The notes beneath the pieces are model-generated. The model had not been told where the DNA came from. It did no database searches and saw only the letters and a list, made by a program, of their open reading frames with translations. This document shows, piece after piece, positions 16,741 through 27,000 of a stretch of DNA of 64,000 bases. Both the position numbers and the translations under genes were made by a program. Numbering within the stretch: the first letter of the stretch is position 1; each line of letters starts with the position of its first letter. Source of the DNA: Propionispira raffinosivorans DSM 20765 (GTDB lineage: Bacteria > Bacillota > Negativicutes > Selenomonadales > Selenomonadaceae); assembly GCF_000381065.1 (NCBI RefSeq), contig NZ_KB905859.1:26209-90208 (forward strand). The letters are read 5' to 3'.

Positions 16741-18738
16741 TTAAATTTTAAATTTCCTCACTTGTTCCTTAAGTTCTTCAGACAGATCTGCTAAATTCAT
16801 GCAAGTTTTCGAAATTTCTTCCAAAGCAGCTGATTGCTGTTCTGCGGCTGCCGATACAGTTTGTACAGCTCCCATCGCATTATGACTCTGTTGATTGACC
16901 TCATCTATCGAAACAACAATTGCTTTACTTCCAACTGATAAAGACTGCATCAGACTAGAAATACTTCTCACCTGCTCGCCTACAACTTTTACTAACGAAG
17001 TAATTCTTTTAAATTCAGCGCCTGCCAAATTCACAATTTGAACCCCTTGATCAACATTATCAATCGACAATTCAATAGAACTAACAACATTGTTGATTCC
17101 CTGATTATGTTCTTGAATCAATATAGCAATTTTTTTTGCCGCCAAATCAGATTGTTCCGCAAGCTTTCTCACCTCATCAGCAACAACAGAAAAGCCACGT
17201 CCTTGCTCACCTGCTCGGGCAGCTTCAATTGCCGCATTAAGTGCCAAAAGATTGGTCTGACCAGCAATATTGGAAATCAATTCTACAATTTGTACAATCT
17301 CCATAGAACTTTGTTCCAGTTTACTAGAAGTTTCTTGTGCGAGCCTGGCTGTCTGAACCATATTATCCATCTGCTCAACAGCTTGATCAATTAGCCGTTG
17401 TCCCGTATTGCTTGTCTTTGTTGCTTTTTCTGCAACATTCCTAATGTCCAAAGCACTAGCAGCAGCACCTTCAATATTTTTTGCGATACCACTCACAACA
17501 GCAACAATGCTATTTAATGAACTTGCCTGATTTTCTAAGCCTTGGCTAATTAATGTTATCGATTCAGCAACATTCGCAGAAGCCGCCGCCGATTGGCTCG
17601 AATTAAGCTTGACCTGTTCACTAGATGCCACTACCTGCTCAGCTGAATGATATACTCGCTGAATAAGTTCGCCCAAATTTCGTTTCATCCTAACAAAATT
17701 ACTGATTAAATTATCAATCTCGTCACCAAATCGTATATTAGTCCTAACCTGTCCGATAGACAAATCTCCATTTGCTACTTGTTCAGCCATAATTTCTACC
17801 ATCTTAATTCTGGCTGTAATTTTCATGGTAATACCTATAATTATTCCAGTTAATAAAAAAAGTCCTGCAATGCCAGCCACCAAAAAGTTCTTGCCTAACA
17901 CCATTACCTTTTCTAACATTTCTTCCTGCGGTACAAATGTCATAAAAGTCCAGCCCGTGCTTCCGATTGGAGAAGCTGCCATCATAATTTCCTTGCCATT
18001 TATATTCGCCGTTTGTACAGAATTTTCACCATTCATAAAAGTCTGGCTATATTTTGCCAGAACGCCGTCTTCAACTTCGTCTATATTATCGGTAAGACGA
18101 AATTCAGGATGATATACAAAATTCCCCTTCGCATCAAGTATCGCTGCATAACCTGTTTCCGCCAGTTTAAATTCTTGTGCTAACTTACGAATAGGATTTA
18201 TATCCAAAGTAATTCCGGCAACTCCAGCTACTTGGCCATTTCGCATAATTTTCTTCACGACTCCGGCAGAAAGGCTTTTATCTGAAGCCTCATAAATCGG
18301 CGTATAAGCAGCAGTATCCGATGCCACTGCACTTTTATACCAGTCACGAGTTCGCGGATCATAGCCAGCAGGTTTTTCTTGCTCGGTAACCCCTTGAGAA
18401 TCTGCCGCTGTTAAGTTTGCATACCCAATATATGCAGACTGTATCCCAGGACAAGAAGTCTTTACATGCTTTAAAAAATCAATTTCATCCGCTTTACTTA
18501 TCTCTTTACCTCCTAAAAAATCAGCTGCCATAGATGCCAAAGCTTCTTTTTCCTTTAAATATGAATACATTTTTACACTATTGCTGTTTACAATATAAAG
18601 CGCCGTCTGTCTAATCTGATCATTTAATAAATTCCGTGCACCATAGTATGAATACATGCTCACACTACCTAAAATAAAGATCATTGGAATGAGCAGCAGC
18701 ACGAGCAGTTTTGTTCTTAACCTTAAATTACCTGCCAT
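16741..18738 (-). CDS. Methyl-accepting chemotaxis protein with Cache sensor
   Basis: 665 residues. TM1 at about 11-31, an extracytoplasmic double-Cache-like domain (about 35-280; [14 protein letters not shown], and [20 protein letters not shown] motifs), TM2 at about 285-307, HAMP linker, then a long methyl-accepting coiled coil. The signalling tip is [20 protein letters not shown] and [13 protein letters not shown], which is well conserved for CheA/CheW contact. The Cache YxPxxRxWY motif is typical of amino-acid or organic-acid binding sensors, but the ligand is not predictable. GGGGGAAG precedes the ATG. Apparently monocistronic; no chemotaxis or flagellar genes are in the window. Confidence 0.95.
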   Translation of the reverse strand: MAGNLRLRTKLLVLLLIPMIFILGSVSMYSYYGARNLLNDQIRQTALYIVNSNSVKMYSYLKEKEALASMAADFLGGKEISKADEIDFLKHVKTSCPGIQSAYIGYANLTAADSQGVTEQEKPAGYDPRTRDWYKSAVASDTAAYTPIYEASDKSLSAGVVKKIMRNGQVAGVAGITLDINPIRKLAQEFKLAETGYAAILDAKGNFVYHPEFRLTDNIDEVEDGVLAKYSQTFMNGENSVQTANINGKEIMMAASPIGSTGWTFMTFVPQEEMLEKVMVLGKNFLVAGIAGLFLLTGIIIGITMKITARIKMVEIMAEQVANGDLSIGQVRTNIRFGDEIDNLISNFVRMKRNLGELIQRVYHSAEQVVASSEQVKLNSSQSAAASANVAESITLISQGLENQASSLNSIVAVVSGIAKNIEGAAASALDIRNVAEKATKTSNTGQRLIDQAVEQMDNMVQTARLAQETSSKLEQSSMEIVQIVELISNIAGQTNLLALNAAIEAARAGEQGRGFSVVADEVRKLAEQSDLAAKKIAILIQEHNQGINNVVSSIELSIDNVDQGVQIVNLAGAEFKRITSLVKVVGEQVRSISSLMQSLSVGSKAIVVSIDEVNQQSHNAMGAVQTVSAAAEQQSAALEEISKTCMNLADLSEELKEQVRKFKI

Positions 18739-18788
18739 AATATTACTTCCCCCTTGAAAAAACTATGTTATTTTCCGCACAAGGCTAA

Positions 18789-18828
18789 ATGGCTGTACAG
18801 AAAATCTATCAATTTCCTATACAGCCAT
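18789..18828 (-). terminator. Weak hairpin after the porin-like gene
   Basis: ATGGCTGTA (18789-18797) pairs with TACAGCCAT (18820-18828) over a 22-base loop. The T-tract on the minus strand is poor, so termination is only possible. Confidence 0.35.
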
Positions 18829-18945
18829 CTTATTCAGCTTACTTTTTATGTAAGCTATTTCATATGCCTATAAAATATAGTACTGGCGATCATGCTATGT
18901 TTCTCATCAAATGATTTCCGCACGCAGTTCTACACTTAGACATTT

Positions 18946-20043
18946 TTAAAACTTCACATACAATATCAATTTTGTAACCGGAATGGATGTCTGATCCGCT
19001 TTATCGCGACCCCACCATCTCTGCAATTGTAGCTGCGAATGTTTGGAAAATTTATTTACTACGGTAATTCCTGGTCCTTTGAATCCTAGTGCCGGATCAC
19101 TGATCTGACTATCATAGTCTGTATAACTATTTGTATTCATCAGTTCTTTGCCAACATCCATATAGTCTACGGCAAACGTATAATCCCCGACTTTTTTCAA
19201 CTTTCCGAACTTTAATTCAGCAACATAACCGTTTGTATCTGTCTCATTGTTTTTCAGATATTCAAAATTGAAATCTGTATTGGGCAATACACGATAATTA
19301 CCATATAGTCCTAAGAATCGATCCGTACCACCGCCATATTGATCCTGGCGATCCTGTTTTGCTATATACGCACCAATTGAGCCATGCTTGATTTTATGAG
19401 CAAAATTCAATACCTCTACCAATGTAGTATTGCTTGCTGGCGTAGCCGTAACCTTACCATTTTTTAACTTGATGCCAGTTCCATCTCTATCCTGATCATC
19501 CCGACCAAGAAAAACTTCTGCCGTATTATTTTTATCAAGCTTATAAATTGCCTTGCCGCCAAAGACACCATCCTGATCCATGTAGAGCCCTTTCGCCACA
19601 TGATAGGTTTGACGACCAAACTTAAAAGAAAATTCTGGTGATTTTTGATATTCCAACCAGACATTTTCCATTTCCCACTTTTCGGTTTCGCTTTGTTTGC
19701 CATTATCGGTCTTCGTTTCAATATTCAGCCCGACTTCTGCCGTCCACATATCATCAATTTTACCGTCTACATATAATTTTCCTTCATGCTTTATTTTAGT
19801 AGATGAAGCCGCATCGTTCTTCACTTCTGTCTTTGTTGCGATTTTAACAGACACATCTTTTTCTTTTTTCAGCTCTTGTTTAACAGTCTTAGCCTTACCG
19901 CCATCAACATCTGTAACCTCATCGCCTAATTTCCCAAGCTTTCCATCACCAGGCAGCTGCAGCCCCGCAGCATAAGTTGTAGTCACTCCGTTCGTCAAAA
20001 TAAGTGCTCCCAGCAACAATGTTGCCAATAATTTTCTGTTCAT
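18946..20043 (-). CDS. Putative outer-membrane beta-barrel porin
   Basis: 365 residues from ATG 20043 (GGGGTG 9 bases upstream; an earlier in-frame ATG overlaps that site). Signal peptide at residues 1-26 (LLATLLLGALILTNG, cleavage at TYA-A). Residues 30-90 are Lys/Asp-rich and may be a periplasmic linker. From about 95 on, alternating beta strands with aromatic ends run to a terminal LILYVKF, an aromatic C-terminus as in beta-barrel proteins. No SLH domain, so it differs from the OmpM major porins of Negativicutes. It lies 52 bp downstream of the tandem phytase gene and may be expressed with it, perhaps to admit phosphate or inositol products (inference). Confidence 0.75.
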   Translation of the reverse strand: MNRKLLATLLLGALILTNGVTTTYAAGLQLPGDGKLGKLGDEVTDVDGGKAKTVKQELKKEKDVSVKIATKTEVKNDAASSTKIKHEGKLYVDGKIDDMWTAEVGLNIETKTDNGKQSETEKWEMENVWLEYQKSPEFSFKFGRQTYHVAKGLYMDQDGVFGGKAIYKLDKNNTAEVFLGRDDQDRDGTGIKLKNGKVTATPASNTTLVEVLNFAHKIKHGSIGAYIAKQDRQDQYGGGTDRFLGLYGNYRVLPNTDFNFEYLKNNETDTNGYVAELKFGKLKKVGDYTFAVDYMDVGKELMNTNSYTDYDSQISDPALGFKGPGITVVNKFSKHSQLQLQRWWGRDKADQTSIPVTKLILYVKF

Positions 20044-20095
20044 TTTCGCACACCCCATTTTTGCTAAATTTTTTTGATATAGTTGCTGCCAAACA

Positions 20096-21994
20096 TTACT
20101 GTATAGCAGACTCCGTATTAGCAGGTTTATTTTCTTTTATCCATTGCGACCATAGAACCTTAAAACCATTAGCCGCATTTTCTTGCACATACTGATAAAA
20201 TTGTGGAATGATTCTGGCTTTTTCAGCATAATAATCATTTTTCCAACTATTTTTACCACTTCCAGTGAACATCGTATATTGGCCACCAATCAAATATTGA
20301 CGATATACAATATCTTTCAAGCTTACATCTGGGTTTTTCATCATATCATACATAACCATATATGCGGTTGTACGCCCCTCACCGGCCTGACAATGAAAAT
20401 GCAGCCATGAATTCTGCGGCAAAGTCTTTACAAAATTCATAAAGCGATCGATATTTTCTGGACTCGGCCAAATATGATCTGTTGCTGTAATTCTAAAATA
20501 ATTCACTCCAGCATTTTTAACCATTTCTTCTTCCGTCAAAGCGCTTGTAATTTTTTCCAGCTGTGGATCTGCTGCTTTTTTATCATCATCAAGTACCGAT
20601 AAAACAGTCTTTTTATTTAACGTAGCCTTCAATCGTGTTTTTTCATCAGCAATGATCTGATCATATGTCTTATTTACATTGCTCCAATCACGATCGCCAT
20701 ACCAACTAACCCCATTACCATTGAGCAACCCATGTGATTCTTGTCTTAAATCGACGATATAGACCGGCCCCTTAGCCATCGTCTTAAGCTTTGTCATCAG
20801 TTGGTTAAATTCTAGCTGTGAACACTGAGCACTACCAGAAATATATAATGAATCCAATCCTTTACGCGACGGAATATAAGTTAAATCAACTTCTTTGTTT
20901 AATTTCTCTGGCACTTTAAAAACATCGTTTGAGCTTCGATAATTCCGTGGTAATTGATCAACATTCTTCGTATCAACACGCCATACATAACCTTCATAAT
21001 CTGGTGTATAAGTTTCATAGTCATGTTCTTTTGCCCATTGACTCCAAGTTTTCGGCAAATCACGTGGACTGTCTTTGACATAGTCATAGAAATGTTTCAC
21101 GAACTGATAACGTTCAATATACGCTTTACGACCCCAATTTTTCTTATTGTCTGGTATATCGCTTAAGTTTGTATTACCTAAAATACCTTGACGATCCACA
21201 ATATCTTTAAAACTCACATCATGGGCATTCTTCAATATGTCTGCCATGACAGCGAATATTGTCGTTCTTCCCATTCCTGCAAAACAATGATAATGCAGCC
21301 AGGCATCTTTGGGTAAAGTTTTATAGAAAGCAAGAAATGTATCCACATCACTATCATCTGGACGAAAATGATCAGATAACGCTAACCTAAAGTAATGGGC
21401 ACCATGTTCTTTGACCATTTCTTCTTCCGTTCGCACGCGATTTATGGAAAATTCAATCTGATCCAGTAAAACATTTTTATTGTCATCAAAATTATAGACT
21501 TTTGCTGGAGAATCTTTAAACAGCTGCTGCAATTGATCCTGCTCGATAGCCTTTACTTGTTCTAGTGTCCGACCATCATTGCCCCAATTATTCGGTGGCG
21601 CAAACCAGCTCACACAGGTACCATTTAAATAGCCATGCGACTCACCACGCAGATCAATTACATAGACCTTATCAGGCACTGTCGGCAATTGCTTTAAAAC
21701 ATTAGCGAACTCAGTTTCAGAAAAAGAGCTGCTCGCTGAATTACCTAATGTATCAAGACCCTTTTTCGAGGGCATTACGCCGTTTTTAGGATAACTTTTA
21801 AATTCATCCGTAGACATTCGGAAATTTCTCGGCAGTTGATCTATATCATTTCGATCAATTTTAACTGCCAATTTAGGCATTTTTTCAGCACTAACACTAC
21901 CATCTTTTGCCAAAACTATCGCTGTCATCTGCAATAATAAAATAAAAGCCAGTAGAATTGACAAAATTCCTTTTTTACTAGTCTTCGTATACAC
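20096..21994 (-). CDS. Secreted tandem PTP-like inositol polyphosphatase (phytase)
   Basis: 632 residues from GTG 21994 (AGGGAG 8 bases upstream); a TTG at 22030 lacks a site. Signal peptide with hydrophobic residues 12-28, cleavage near VLA. Two repeats of the cysteine-phosphatase phytase fold known from Selenomonas ruminantium PhyA. Repeat 1 (about 35-330) has P-loop HCFAGMGRTT and acid loop LSDHFRP. Repeat 2 (about 335-625) has HCQAGEGRTT and acid loop ATDHIWP. Each repeat starts with LPRNFR or LPRNYR and has an IDLR-ESHG motif. Both catalytic Cys and Arg are present; repeat 1 has Phe where PhyA has Glu, so the two sites may differ in specificity. Removes phosphate from inositol phosphates outside the cytoplasm. 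Confidence 0.93.
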   Translation of the reverse strand: MYTKTSKKGILSILLAFILLLQMTAIVLAKDGSVSAEKMPKLAVKIDRNDIDQLPRNFRMSTDEFKSYPKNGVMPSKKGLDTLGNSASSSFSETEFANVLKQLPTVPDKVYVIDLRGESHGYLNGTCVSWFAPPNNWGNDGRTLEQVKAIEQDQLQQLFKDSPAKVYNFDDNKNVLLDQIEFSINRVRTEEEMVKEHGAHYFRLALSDHFRPDDSDVDTFLAFYKTLPKDAWLHYHCFAGMGRTTIFAVMADILKNAHDVSFKDIVDRQGILGNTNLSDIPDNKKNWGRKAYIERYQFVKHFYDYVKDSPRDLPKTWSQWAKEHDYETYTPDYEGYVWRVDTKNVDQLPRNYRSSNDVFKVPEKLNKEVDLTYIPSRKGLDSLYISGSAQCSQLEFNQLMTKLKTMAKGPVYIVDLRQESHGLLNGNGVSWYGDRDWSNVNKTYDQIIADEKTRLKATLNKKTVLSVLDDDKKAADPQLEKITSALTEEEMVKNAGVNYFRITATDHIWPSPENIDRFMNFVKTLPQNSWLHFHCQAGEGRTTAYMVMYDMMKNPDVSLKDIVYRQYLIGGQYTMFTGSGKNSWKNDYYAEKARIIPQFYQYVQENAANGFKVLWSQWIKENKPANTESAIQ

Positions 21995-22133
21995 CCATAC
22001 CACTCCCTCAAAAATTGATTTTTTATTCAAAATACTGTTGTCACAAATGAATTTTTATTTTTTAATAATTATTTTTATTGCAAAAGAACGTCTTCATTAA
22101 TTGGTTTTGTATTTTTGTTTATCCCCTGATAGA

Positions 22134-23072
22134 TCAATATCCCTGCTCTTTAGCCCATTGACTCCAACTCTTTACAAAATCCAGATTCGCTTTTACATAA
22201 TCATAAAAATGCTTGGTGAACAACGCTCGTCTAAGATACCCTTCCTTTTTTACCGGATCTTTTGATGTTGCTGACCGAAGATCCTGGCCTCCCAGCAGCA
22301 CTTGACGGGTCATAATTTCATCATAACTAAGTTTGTCAGCATTATGCAGCATGTCAATCATACTCATAAAGGTAGTGGTTCTCCCTTCACCAGCTTCACA
22401 ATGTGTGTGTATCCATGTATTGCCAGCCAGCTTCTTATAAAACTTTAAAAACCGATCAATATTTGCATCACTAGGTGCATCATAGTCAGCAACAGGGATG
22501 CGATAATATCTCACACCTTGCGATTCAACAAATTCTTTTTCTGTCATGACCTGTTCTACATATAAAGCATCCTCCGAAGCAATCGATTTATCCTTACTGA
22601 GGACGGCAACAGGAACGGTTTTATGTAATACTGCGTTCAGCGCCTCCATTTCTACTGCCTCAATCTGTTTAGCACTCATACCGCGATTGGCGGCTTTATA
22701 AGCAGTGTACCAGCTCACACCGACTTCATTAATATAGCCATGTGATTCCGCTCGCAAGTCCAAAATCACCAAATCAGCTTTTGTCAGCTGCTTCAACATT
22801 TCTCGAAATTCATTTTTAGAAAAATAGCTGCTACCAGAAAGCCGTAAATTTTCTAACCCTTCCCGCGAAGGCATGACTTGATCCGTAGTCAGCTTTTTAA
22901 ATTCACTTTGGGCTGTTCGAAAATTCCGCGGTAACTCATTCGTGCTTGCTGGTCGGTCACATTTTAAGATTGAAACACCTACCGGCGGTTCAGCGGCAAA
23001 GACACTACTACAGCTAACCACAGCACTCAAAATCAGGGTAACCAAGACGGTCTTTTGCTTCCATTTATGCAT
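22134..23072 (-). CDS. Secreted single-domain PTP-like phytase
   Basis: 312 residues; AAAGGAG precedes ATG 23072. Signal sequence at 1-27. It contains VVSC, which fits a lipobox, but also FAA-E, a normal signal peptidase I site, so anchoring is unclear. One phytase domain: LPRNFR (47-52), LRAESHG, acid loop VADYDAP (195-201) and P-loop HCEAGEGRTT (224-233), nearly the same as S. ruminantium PhyA (HCEAGVGRTT). It should therefore be active on myo-inositol hexakisphosphate. Its sequence is similar to both repeats of the following gene (139 bp gap), implying local duplication. The C-terminus SWSQWAKEQGY is shared with the tandem protein. Confidence 0.93.
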   Translation of the reverse strand: MHKWKQKTVLVTLILSAVVSCSSVFAAEPPVGVSILKCDRPASTNELPRNFRTAQSEFKKLTTDQVMPSREGLENLRLSGSSYFSKNEFREMLKQLTKADLVILDLRAESHGYINEVGVSWYTAYKAANRGMSAKQIEAVEMEALNAVLHKTVPVAVLSKDKSIASEDALYVEQVMTEKEFVESQGVRYYRIPVADYDAPSDANIDRFLKFYKKLAGNTWIHTHCEAGEGRTTTFMSMIDMLHNADKLSYDEIMTRQVLLGGQDLRSATSKDPVKKEGYLRRALFTKHFYDYVKANLDFVKSWSQWAKEQGY

Positions 23073-23310
23073 TACTTTAAACTCCTTTACTTTTATTTTT
23101 ATATTTTAAAATCTGAACACCCAAGAGATCATAACGAGACTCTCACATAATTGATATGAGTCATACATCTGATCAAATGATTTCGTTACTCACATAACAG
23201 CACAATTACGATTCACTGCAAAGGGGTTCAGATTACAATATAATTATTTTTATTTAAATCCTTAGAAAAGTACCCTATCTATTACCAATCCGCATCACCA
23301 GTACATAATG

Positions 23311-23339
23311 ATCATATCAAGAATATATTTTGATATGAT
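23311..23339. promoter_or_regulatory. Inverted repeat in the gap before the phytase genes
   Basis: ATCATATCAA (23311-23320) and TTGATATGAT (23330-23339) form a perfect 10-bp inverted repeat with a 9-base AT-rich centre, about 240 bp upstream of the phytase start. It may be a regulator site. Elsewhere in 23073-23560 I see AT-rich non-coding DNA only. Confidence 0.4.
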
Positions 23340-23555
23340 TAATCATTATAAAGATAATATTATAGGTATGTTAGTGGCTTCTTGTACTCATTATACCGAT
23401 AATAAACTTCATGTATCTTTGAGATTTTGCTATTTCACTTACTTTTCACGAAAAATACTATAATTTCTTGTCATTTGTAAGAATATTTGCACAAAAATAT
23501 TTTTTAGCTGTTTTCTCCAGACAGGATAAATATTATATGTTTCCTTTTTCTAAGA

Positions 23556-23615
23556 AATCAAAAAGGACCGATATAAAATATGCCCGTAAACGGGATATTT
23601 TATATCGGTCCTTTT
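23556..23615 (-). terminator. Strong terminator of the sugar-acid operon
   Basis: About 25 bp of stem (23561-23586 with 23591-23615, one bulged G), loop TAAA, and a T5 run on the minus strand, 52 bp after the dehydratase stop. Confidence 0.92.
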
Positions 23616-23666
23616 ATGCGTCTGCCCTAAAACGTTTTAAATATTCCTCTTTAAATTATTGAAAAC

Positions 23667-24812
23667 TTACCATTCCGCATGCGTTCCATCATAATTTTTC
23701 CATTTTGGATTCGTCCAAACCAAGCCTTCTGCTGAAACTTTCTTAACCAAATCTTCATTGATTTCTAAACCCAAACCAGGTTTATTTGGTAAATCAACAA
23801 ATCCATTTTTATACTGAAAAATTTCTTTATTTTCTATGAAATCCAATAAATCAAAACCTTTATTATAATGAATCCCCAAACTTTGTTCTTGGATAAATAC
23901 ATTTGGTGAACATGCATCAATTTGTAAGGTTGCCGCCAACGCAATTGGTCCATACGGAGCATGCGGTGCTGCTGCCATATCGAAAGCTTCTGCCATAGCA
24001 ATAATTTTTCTCGTTTCTAAAATACCACCTGCCAAAGCAACATCGGGCTGAATAATATCAATAATCCCTTCTTTAAATAAAGTTTTATATTCCCATCTCG
24101 TACACAATCTCTCACCGGTAGCCAAAGGTGTGGCTGTATATTTAGCAATCTCTTTAAATGCTTCTTCATTTTCCGGCAAAACCACTTCTTCCATAAACAT
24201 CAGTTTATAAGGATCTAAGGCTCTTGCCAAAACTTTTGCCATAGGTTTATGTACTCGCCCATGAAAATCGACGGCAATACCAAAATCAATACCCATAGTA
24301 TCTCGAATCGAAGCAACTCGATCGACAACCGCTTGTACTTTTTCATAAGAATCAATATAATGCAGTTCTTCTGTTGCATTCATTTTCACTGCCTTAAAGC
24401 CTCTGTTTTTACGATCTATCGCTTCTTTGACTACATCATCCGGTCTGTCGCCACCAATCCATGAATAGACCATAATCTTATCGCGCGCTTTGCCGCCCAA
24501 AAGTTCATAAATTGGCAAATTACAAAACTTTCCTTTAATATCCCATAATGCAGTTTCAATGCCAGATACAATCGTAGAATTGATCGGACCACCACGAAAA
24601 AATGATTTATAAAGCTCCTGCCATAATGATTCAATATCGAAGGGATTACGCCCAATAAGATACTCGCCCATTTCAGTTGCACCAGCCACCACAGTTTCTG
24701 TTTTGGTTCCAGAAATCATTTCTCCCCAGCCTTCGATCCCTTCGTCTGTGGTAATTTTAATAAAAATCCATCTTGGCTTAACCCTATATATTTTAATTGC
24801 TGAAATTTTCAA
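23667..24812 (-). CDS. dgoD: D-galactonate dehydratase-type enolase superfamily enzyme
   Basis: 381 residues from TTG 24812 (AAAAGGAG about 10 bases upstream). It lines up along its full length with DgoD: KISAIKIYRVKPRW start, DEGIEGWGE, YSWIGGDRP, VKMN, metal and catalytic residues in VDFHGRV, FMEEV and ATGERLCTRW, the catalytic His in APHAPYGPIALAA, and GIHYNKG and C-terminal HAEW. The mandelate-racemase-subgroup enzyme removes water from galactonate to give 2-keto-3-deoxygalactonate. In this operon the substrate may be a 6-phospho-sugar acid delivered by the PTS (see findings). Last gene of the operon, 52 bp after the IIC gene, followed by a strong terminator. Confidence 0.85.
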   Translation of the reverse strand: MKISAIKIYRVKPRWIFIKITTDEGIEGWGEMISGTKTETVVAGATEMGEYLIGRNPFDIESLWQELYKSFFRGGPINSTIVSGIETALWDIKGKFCNLPIYELLGGKARDKIMVYSWIGGDRPDDVVKEAIDRKNRGFKAVKMNATEELHYIDSYEKVQAVVDRVASIRDTMGIDFGIAVDFHGRVHKPMAKVLARALDPYKLMFMEEVVLPENEEAFKEIAKYTATPLATGERLCTRWEYKTLFKEGIIDIIQPDVALAGGILETRKIIAMAEAFDMAAAPHAPYGPIALAATLQIDACSPNVFIQEQSLGIHYNKGFDLLDFIENKEIFQYKNGFVDLPNKPGLGLEINEDLVKKVSAEGLVWTNPKWKNYDGTHAEW

Positions 24813-24864
24813 AAATTTTACACTCCTTTTCTTACCATAGCGTATTTCGATAAAATTTATATTT

Positions 24865-26226
24865 TTATAGATCTTCAAGTTTTTCTTCACTCATTTTATT
24901 ACCTTTAAATTTCTCAATATATATCCATGTACCAATAATTCCAGCACCTAATAATGGCAGGCTCAACATTAAATTACTTGTAAATGCTGTAAATACCAAA
25001 TAACTGACAGTTAAACTCGTTGCAGCAAAAGATGAAATCCCGCCACTTGCTGAAATATCAATCCCCACAGAAGTTGCTAATCCAGTTAGCACTGGTGAAG
25101 TAGCCGTCCCCGCCAATAAAATCAGCACCATACAAACTAGTCCAATTAAAATACTTCTAAATAAATTCCCATTACACAATGCCACAATCAACGCTATCCT
25201 AAAAGGTATAACCGCTAAATCAGCAAATGGCAAAACTCGATTACCTGGAATAATCGTTGCCATCAAAATCGTTAATGGAATAATGATTAACCCTGCTGTA
25301 ATAACCGTTGAATCACCTACAACCACTGCTGCGTCAAGACCAATTAAGAATTTTCTTCCTTTAAATTTTTCTTTGGTTAATTTTTTAGCAGCTTCAGAAA
25401 TTGGAATTAACCCTTCCATAAATAATGCTGTCATTTTAGGAATCAAAATCATTACAGCTGCCATATTAACTCCCAACGAAAAGATTGCCGTGATCTTATA
25501 TTCGGCTAATACCCCAATACCACATCCTAAAATCAACCCCATAAAAATTGGTTCTCCAAAAAACCCTAAATATTTTTGCGCATCTTTTGCCGAAAAATCA
25601 ATTTTATTAATTACAGGAATTTGATCAATAATTTTATTTAGTGGCGCTGCTATAATAACAGATGATAAGGCGGACATAGTCGGCAATGAAACTCCGGGAA
25701 TACCAAAATACTTTTCAACTGCTGGGGCTGTCCAGTCGGCTAATTTAAAAGAAATAATCGCCATAACAACCGATACCCCTAACCCGATAAATACATTATT
25801 TGTAGCAAAATACGCCATAATTCCAACAATAGCCATATGATGATAATTCCAGATATCAACATCTAACGTGTCCGTCAGCTTCAACACAAGCATCAAAACA
25901 TTCGTCAATAAAATACCAAAAATCAGCAATGGAATAATTGGGGATGACCAGGTAACCGCCGCAATTGCGCCCCAACCAACGTCTAAAATATCCAATTTTA
26001 TACCAAAATTAGTTACCATCGCCTTCGCAGCAGGACCTAAATTATCCGAAAGTAAATTAACAACTAATTTAATGCCCGCAAAAACAATGGCAATAATTAA
26101 ACCTGAACGAAATGCCTTGAGTACCTTTACTCTAAACAAAAGCCCCACAACCGTAATGATTATTGGTAAAAGTACAATCGGACCGGCTAATAATAATGTA
26201 TTAAATGCACTATAAACTAAATCCAT
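24865..26226 (-). CDS. PTS galactitol-family IIC permease component
   Basis: 453 residues with about 10-12 hydrophobic segments over nearly the whole length. Recognised as the galactitol (Gat) family IIC by ILDVGWGAIAAVTWSS, GIPGVSLPT and FIGLGVSV patterns and by the separate IIA and IIB partners next to it. Moves the sugar or sugar acid through the membrane while it is phosphorylated by IIB. AGGAGG precedes ATG. 11 bp separate it from the IIB gene. The substrate is not set by sequence alone; the dehydratase and aldolase point to a hexonate such as galactonate. Confidence 0.9.
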   Translation of the reverse strand: MDLVYSAFNTLLLAGPIVLLPIIITVVGLLFRVKVLKAFRSGLIIAIVFAGIKLVVNLLSDNLGPAAKAMVTNFGIKLDILDVGWGAIAAVTWSSPIIPLLIFGILLTNVLMLVLKLTDTLDVDIWNYHHMAIVGIMAYFATNNVFIGLGVSVVMAIISFKLADWTAPAVEKYFGIPGVSLPTMSALSSVIIAAPLNKIIDQIPVINKIDFSAKDAQKYLGFFGEPIFMGLILGCGIGVLAEYKITAIFSLGVNMAAVMILIPKMTALFMEGLIPISEAAKKLTKEKFKGRKFLIGLDAAVVVGDSTVITAGLIIIPLTILMATIIPGNRVLPFADLAVIPFRIALIVALCNGNLFRSILIGLVCMVLILLAGTATSPVLTGLATSVGIDISASGGISSFAATSLTVSYLVFTAFTSNLMLSLPLLGAGIIGTWIYIEKFKGNKMSEEKLEDL

Positions 26227-26237
26227 TTTTCTACCTC

Positions 26238-26516
26238 CTATTGCAGTATCTGAATTATTTTTTCAATGGTTTCGTCTTCACCAACACCAGTTAATAATGA
26301 AATTGCGCCTATTATAGGAACAGTGACACCATCTCCAGTAAATTTTCCAGTCGTTATAACCAAATCAAAATCATTTGCTTTCCCACTAAGTTCCAAAAGT
26401 TTACACTGACTTACTAAAATAGAAAGGCCTTTCTCTTCACAAGCCTCGCGAACCTTTTGTGCCACTACTGTTGATGTAGCAATTCCATTTCCACACGCAA
26501 CTAAAACTCTTTTCAT
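26238..26516 (-). CDS. PTS galactitol-family IIB component
   Basis: 92 residues. The phospho-accepting cysteine lies at residue 8 in VACGNGIATSTVVAQKV, the typical P-loop of GatB-type IIB proteins. It receives phosphate from IIA and gives it to the sugar in IIC. Starts 1 bp after the IIA stop codon with GAGGAG upstream. Length is usual for the family. Confidence 0.93.
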   Translation of the reverse strand: MKRVLVACGNGIATSTVVAQKVREACEEKGLSILVSQCKLLELSGKANDFDLVITTGKFTGDGVTVPIIGAISLLTGVGEDETIEKIIQILQ

Positions 26517-26517
26517 A

Positions 26518-26997
26518 TTACTCGTCTCCTCTAATTAAATATTTTAAACAGATATCATAAATAGTTTTTACATCTTTACAATTGATCATTTGCTTCAATT
26601 GTTCTTGTTCCTTGACCAAAGCTAAAACCTTCTGCAGCATTGCAATTTGTCCATGTGGCTGACTTAAGGCAAGCATAAAAATTATGTTTACATCAATTTC
26701 TCGTTCCGGATCGTCCATCGCATAAAAGGTAAGCGGTTTCGATAAAATCCCCATAGCAAATGCATCGTATCGAACATGGATACAATCCGTATGTGGCACG
26801 GCAATATTAATACCACCCGTAAACAATCCTGTCGGATATATTTTTTCTCGCTCTAATATACCTTTTTTATAACCTTCCGTTACATATTTTTTGGCATATA
26901 ATTGCTCTGCCAAAAAGCTCAAAGCAATTTCCTTAGAATCAATTTCGTCTGATAATTTAAAAATTAATTTTTCATTAAAACATAACCCATCATCCAT
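26518..26997 (-). CDS. PTS fructose/mannitol-type IIA component
   Basis: 159 residues. The phosphorylated His is in NIAVPHTDCIHV (about residue 68). The second conserved segment is VNIIFMLALSQPHGQIAMLQ. IIA proteins of this fold commonly serve Gat-type IIB/IIC pairs. AAAGGAG overlaps the end of the aldolase gene, 3 bp upstream, so translation is coupled. Confidence 0.93.
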   Translation of the reverse strand: MDDGLCFNEKLIFKLSDEIDSKEIALSFLAEQLYAKKYVTEGYKKGILEREKIYPTGLFTGGINIAVPHTDCIHVRYDAFAMGILSKPLTFYAMDDPEREIDVNIIFMLALSQPHGQIAMLQKVLALVKEQEQLKQMINCKDVKTIYDICLKYLIRGDE

Positions 26998-27000
26998 TTT

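Noticed and set aside
18911..23190. ATCAAATGATTTC occurs both after the porin gene (near 18910) and before the phytase gene (near 23175)
   Set aside because: Thirteen bases in AT-rich DNA, in unlike positions relative to genes and without symmetry; likely chance.
23468..23662. A 64-codon plus-strand open frame after the phytase gap
   Set aside because: It runs through the strong operon terminator at 23561-23615 and has no ribosome binding site or recognisable sequence, so it is a chance frame.
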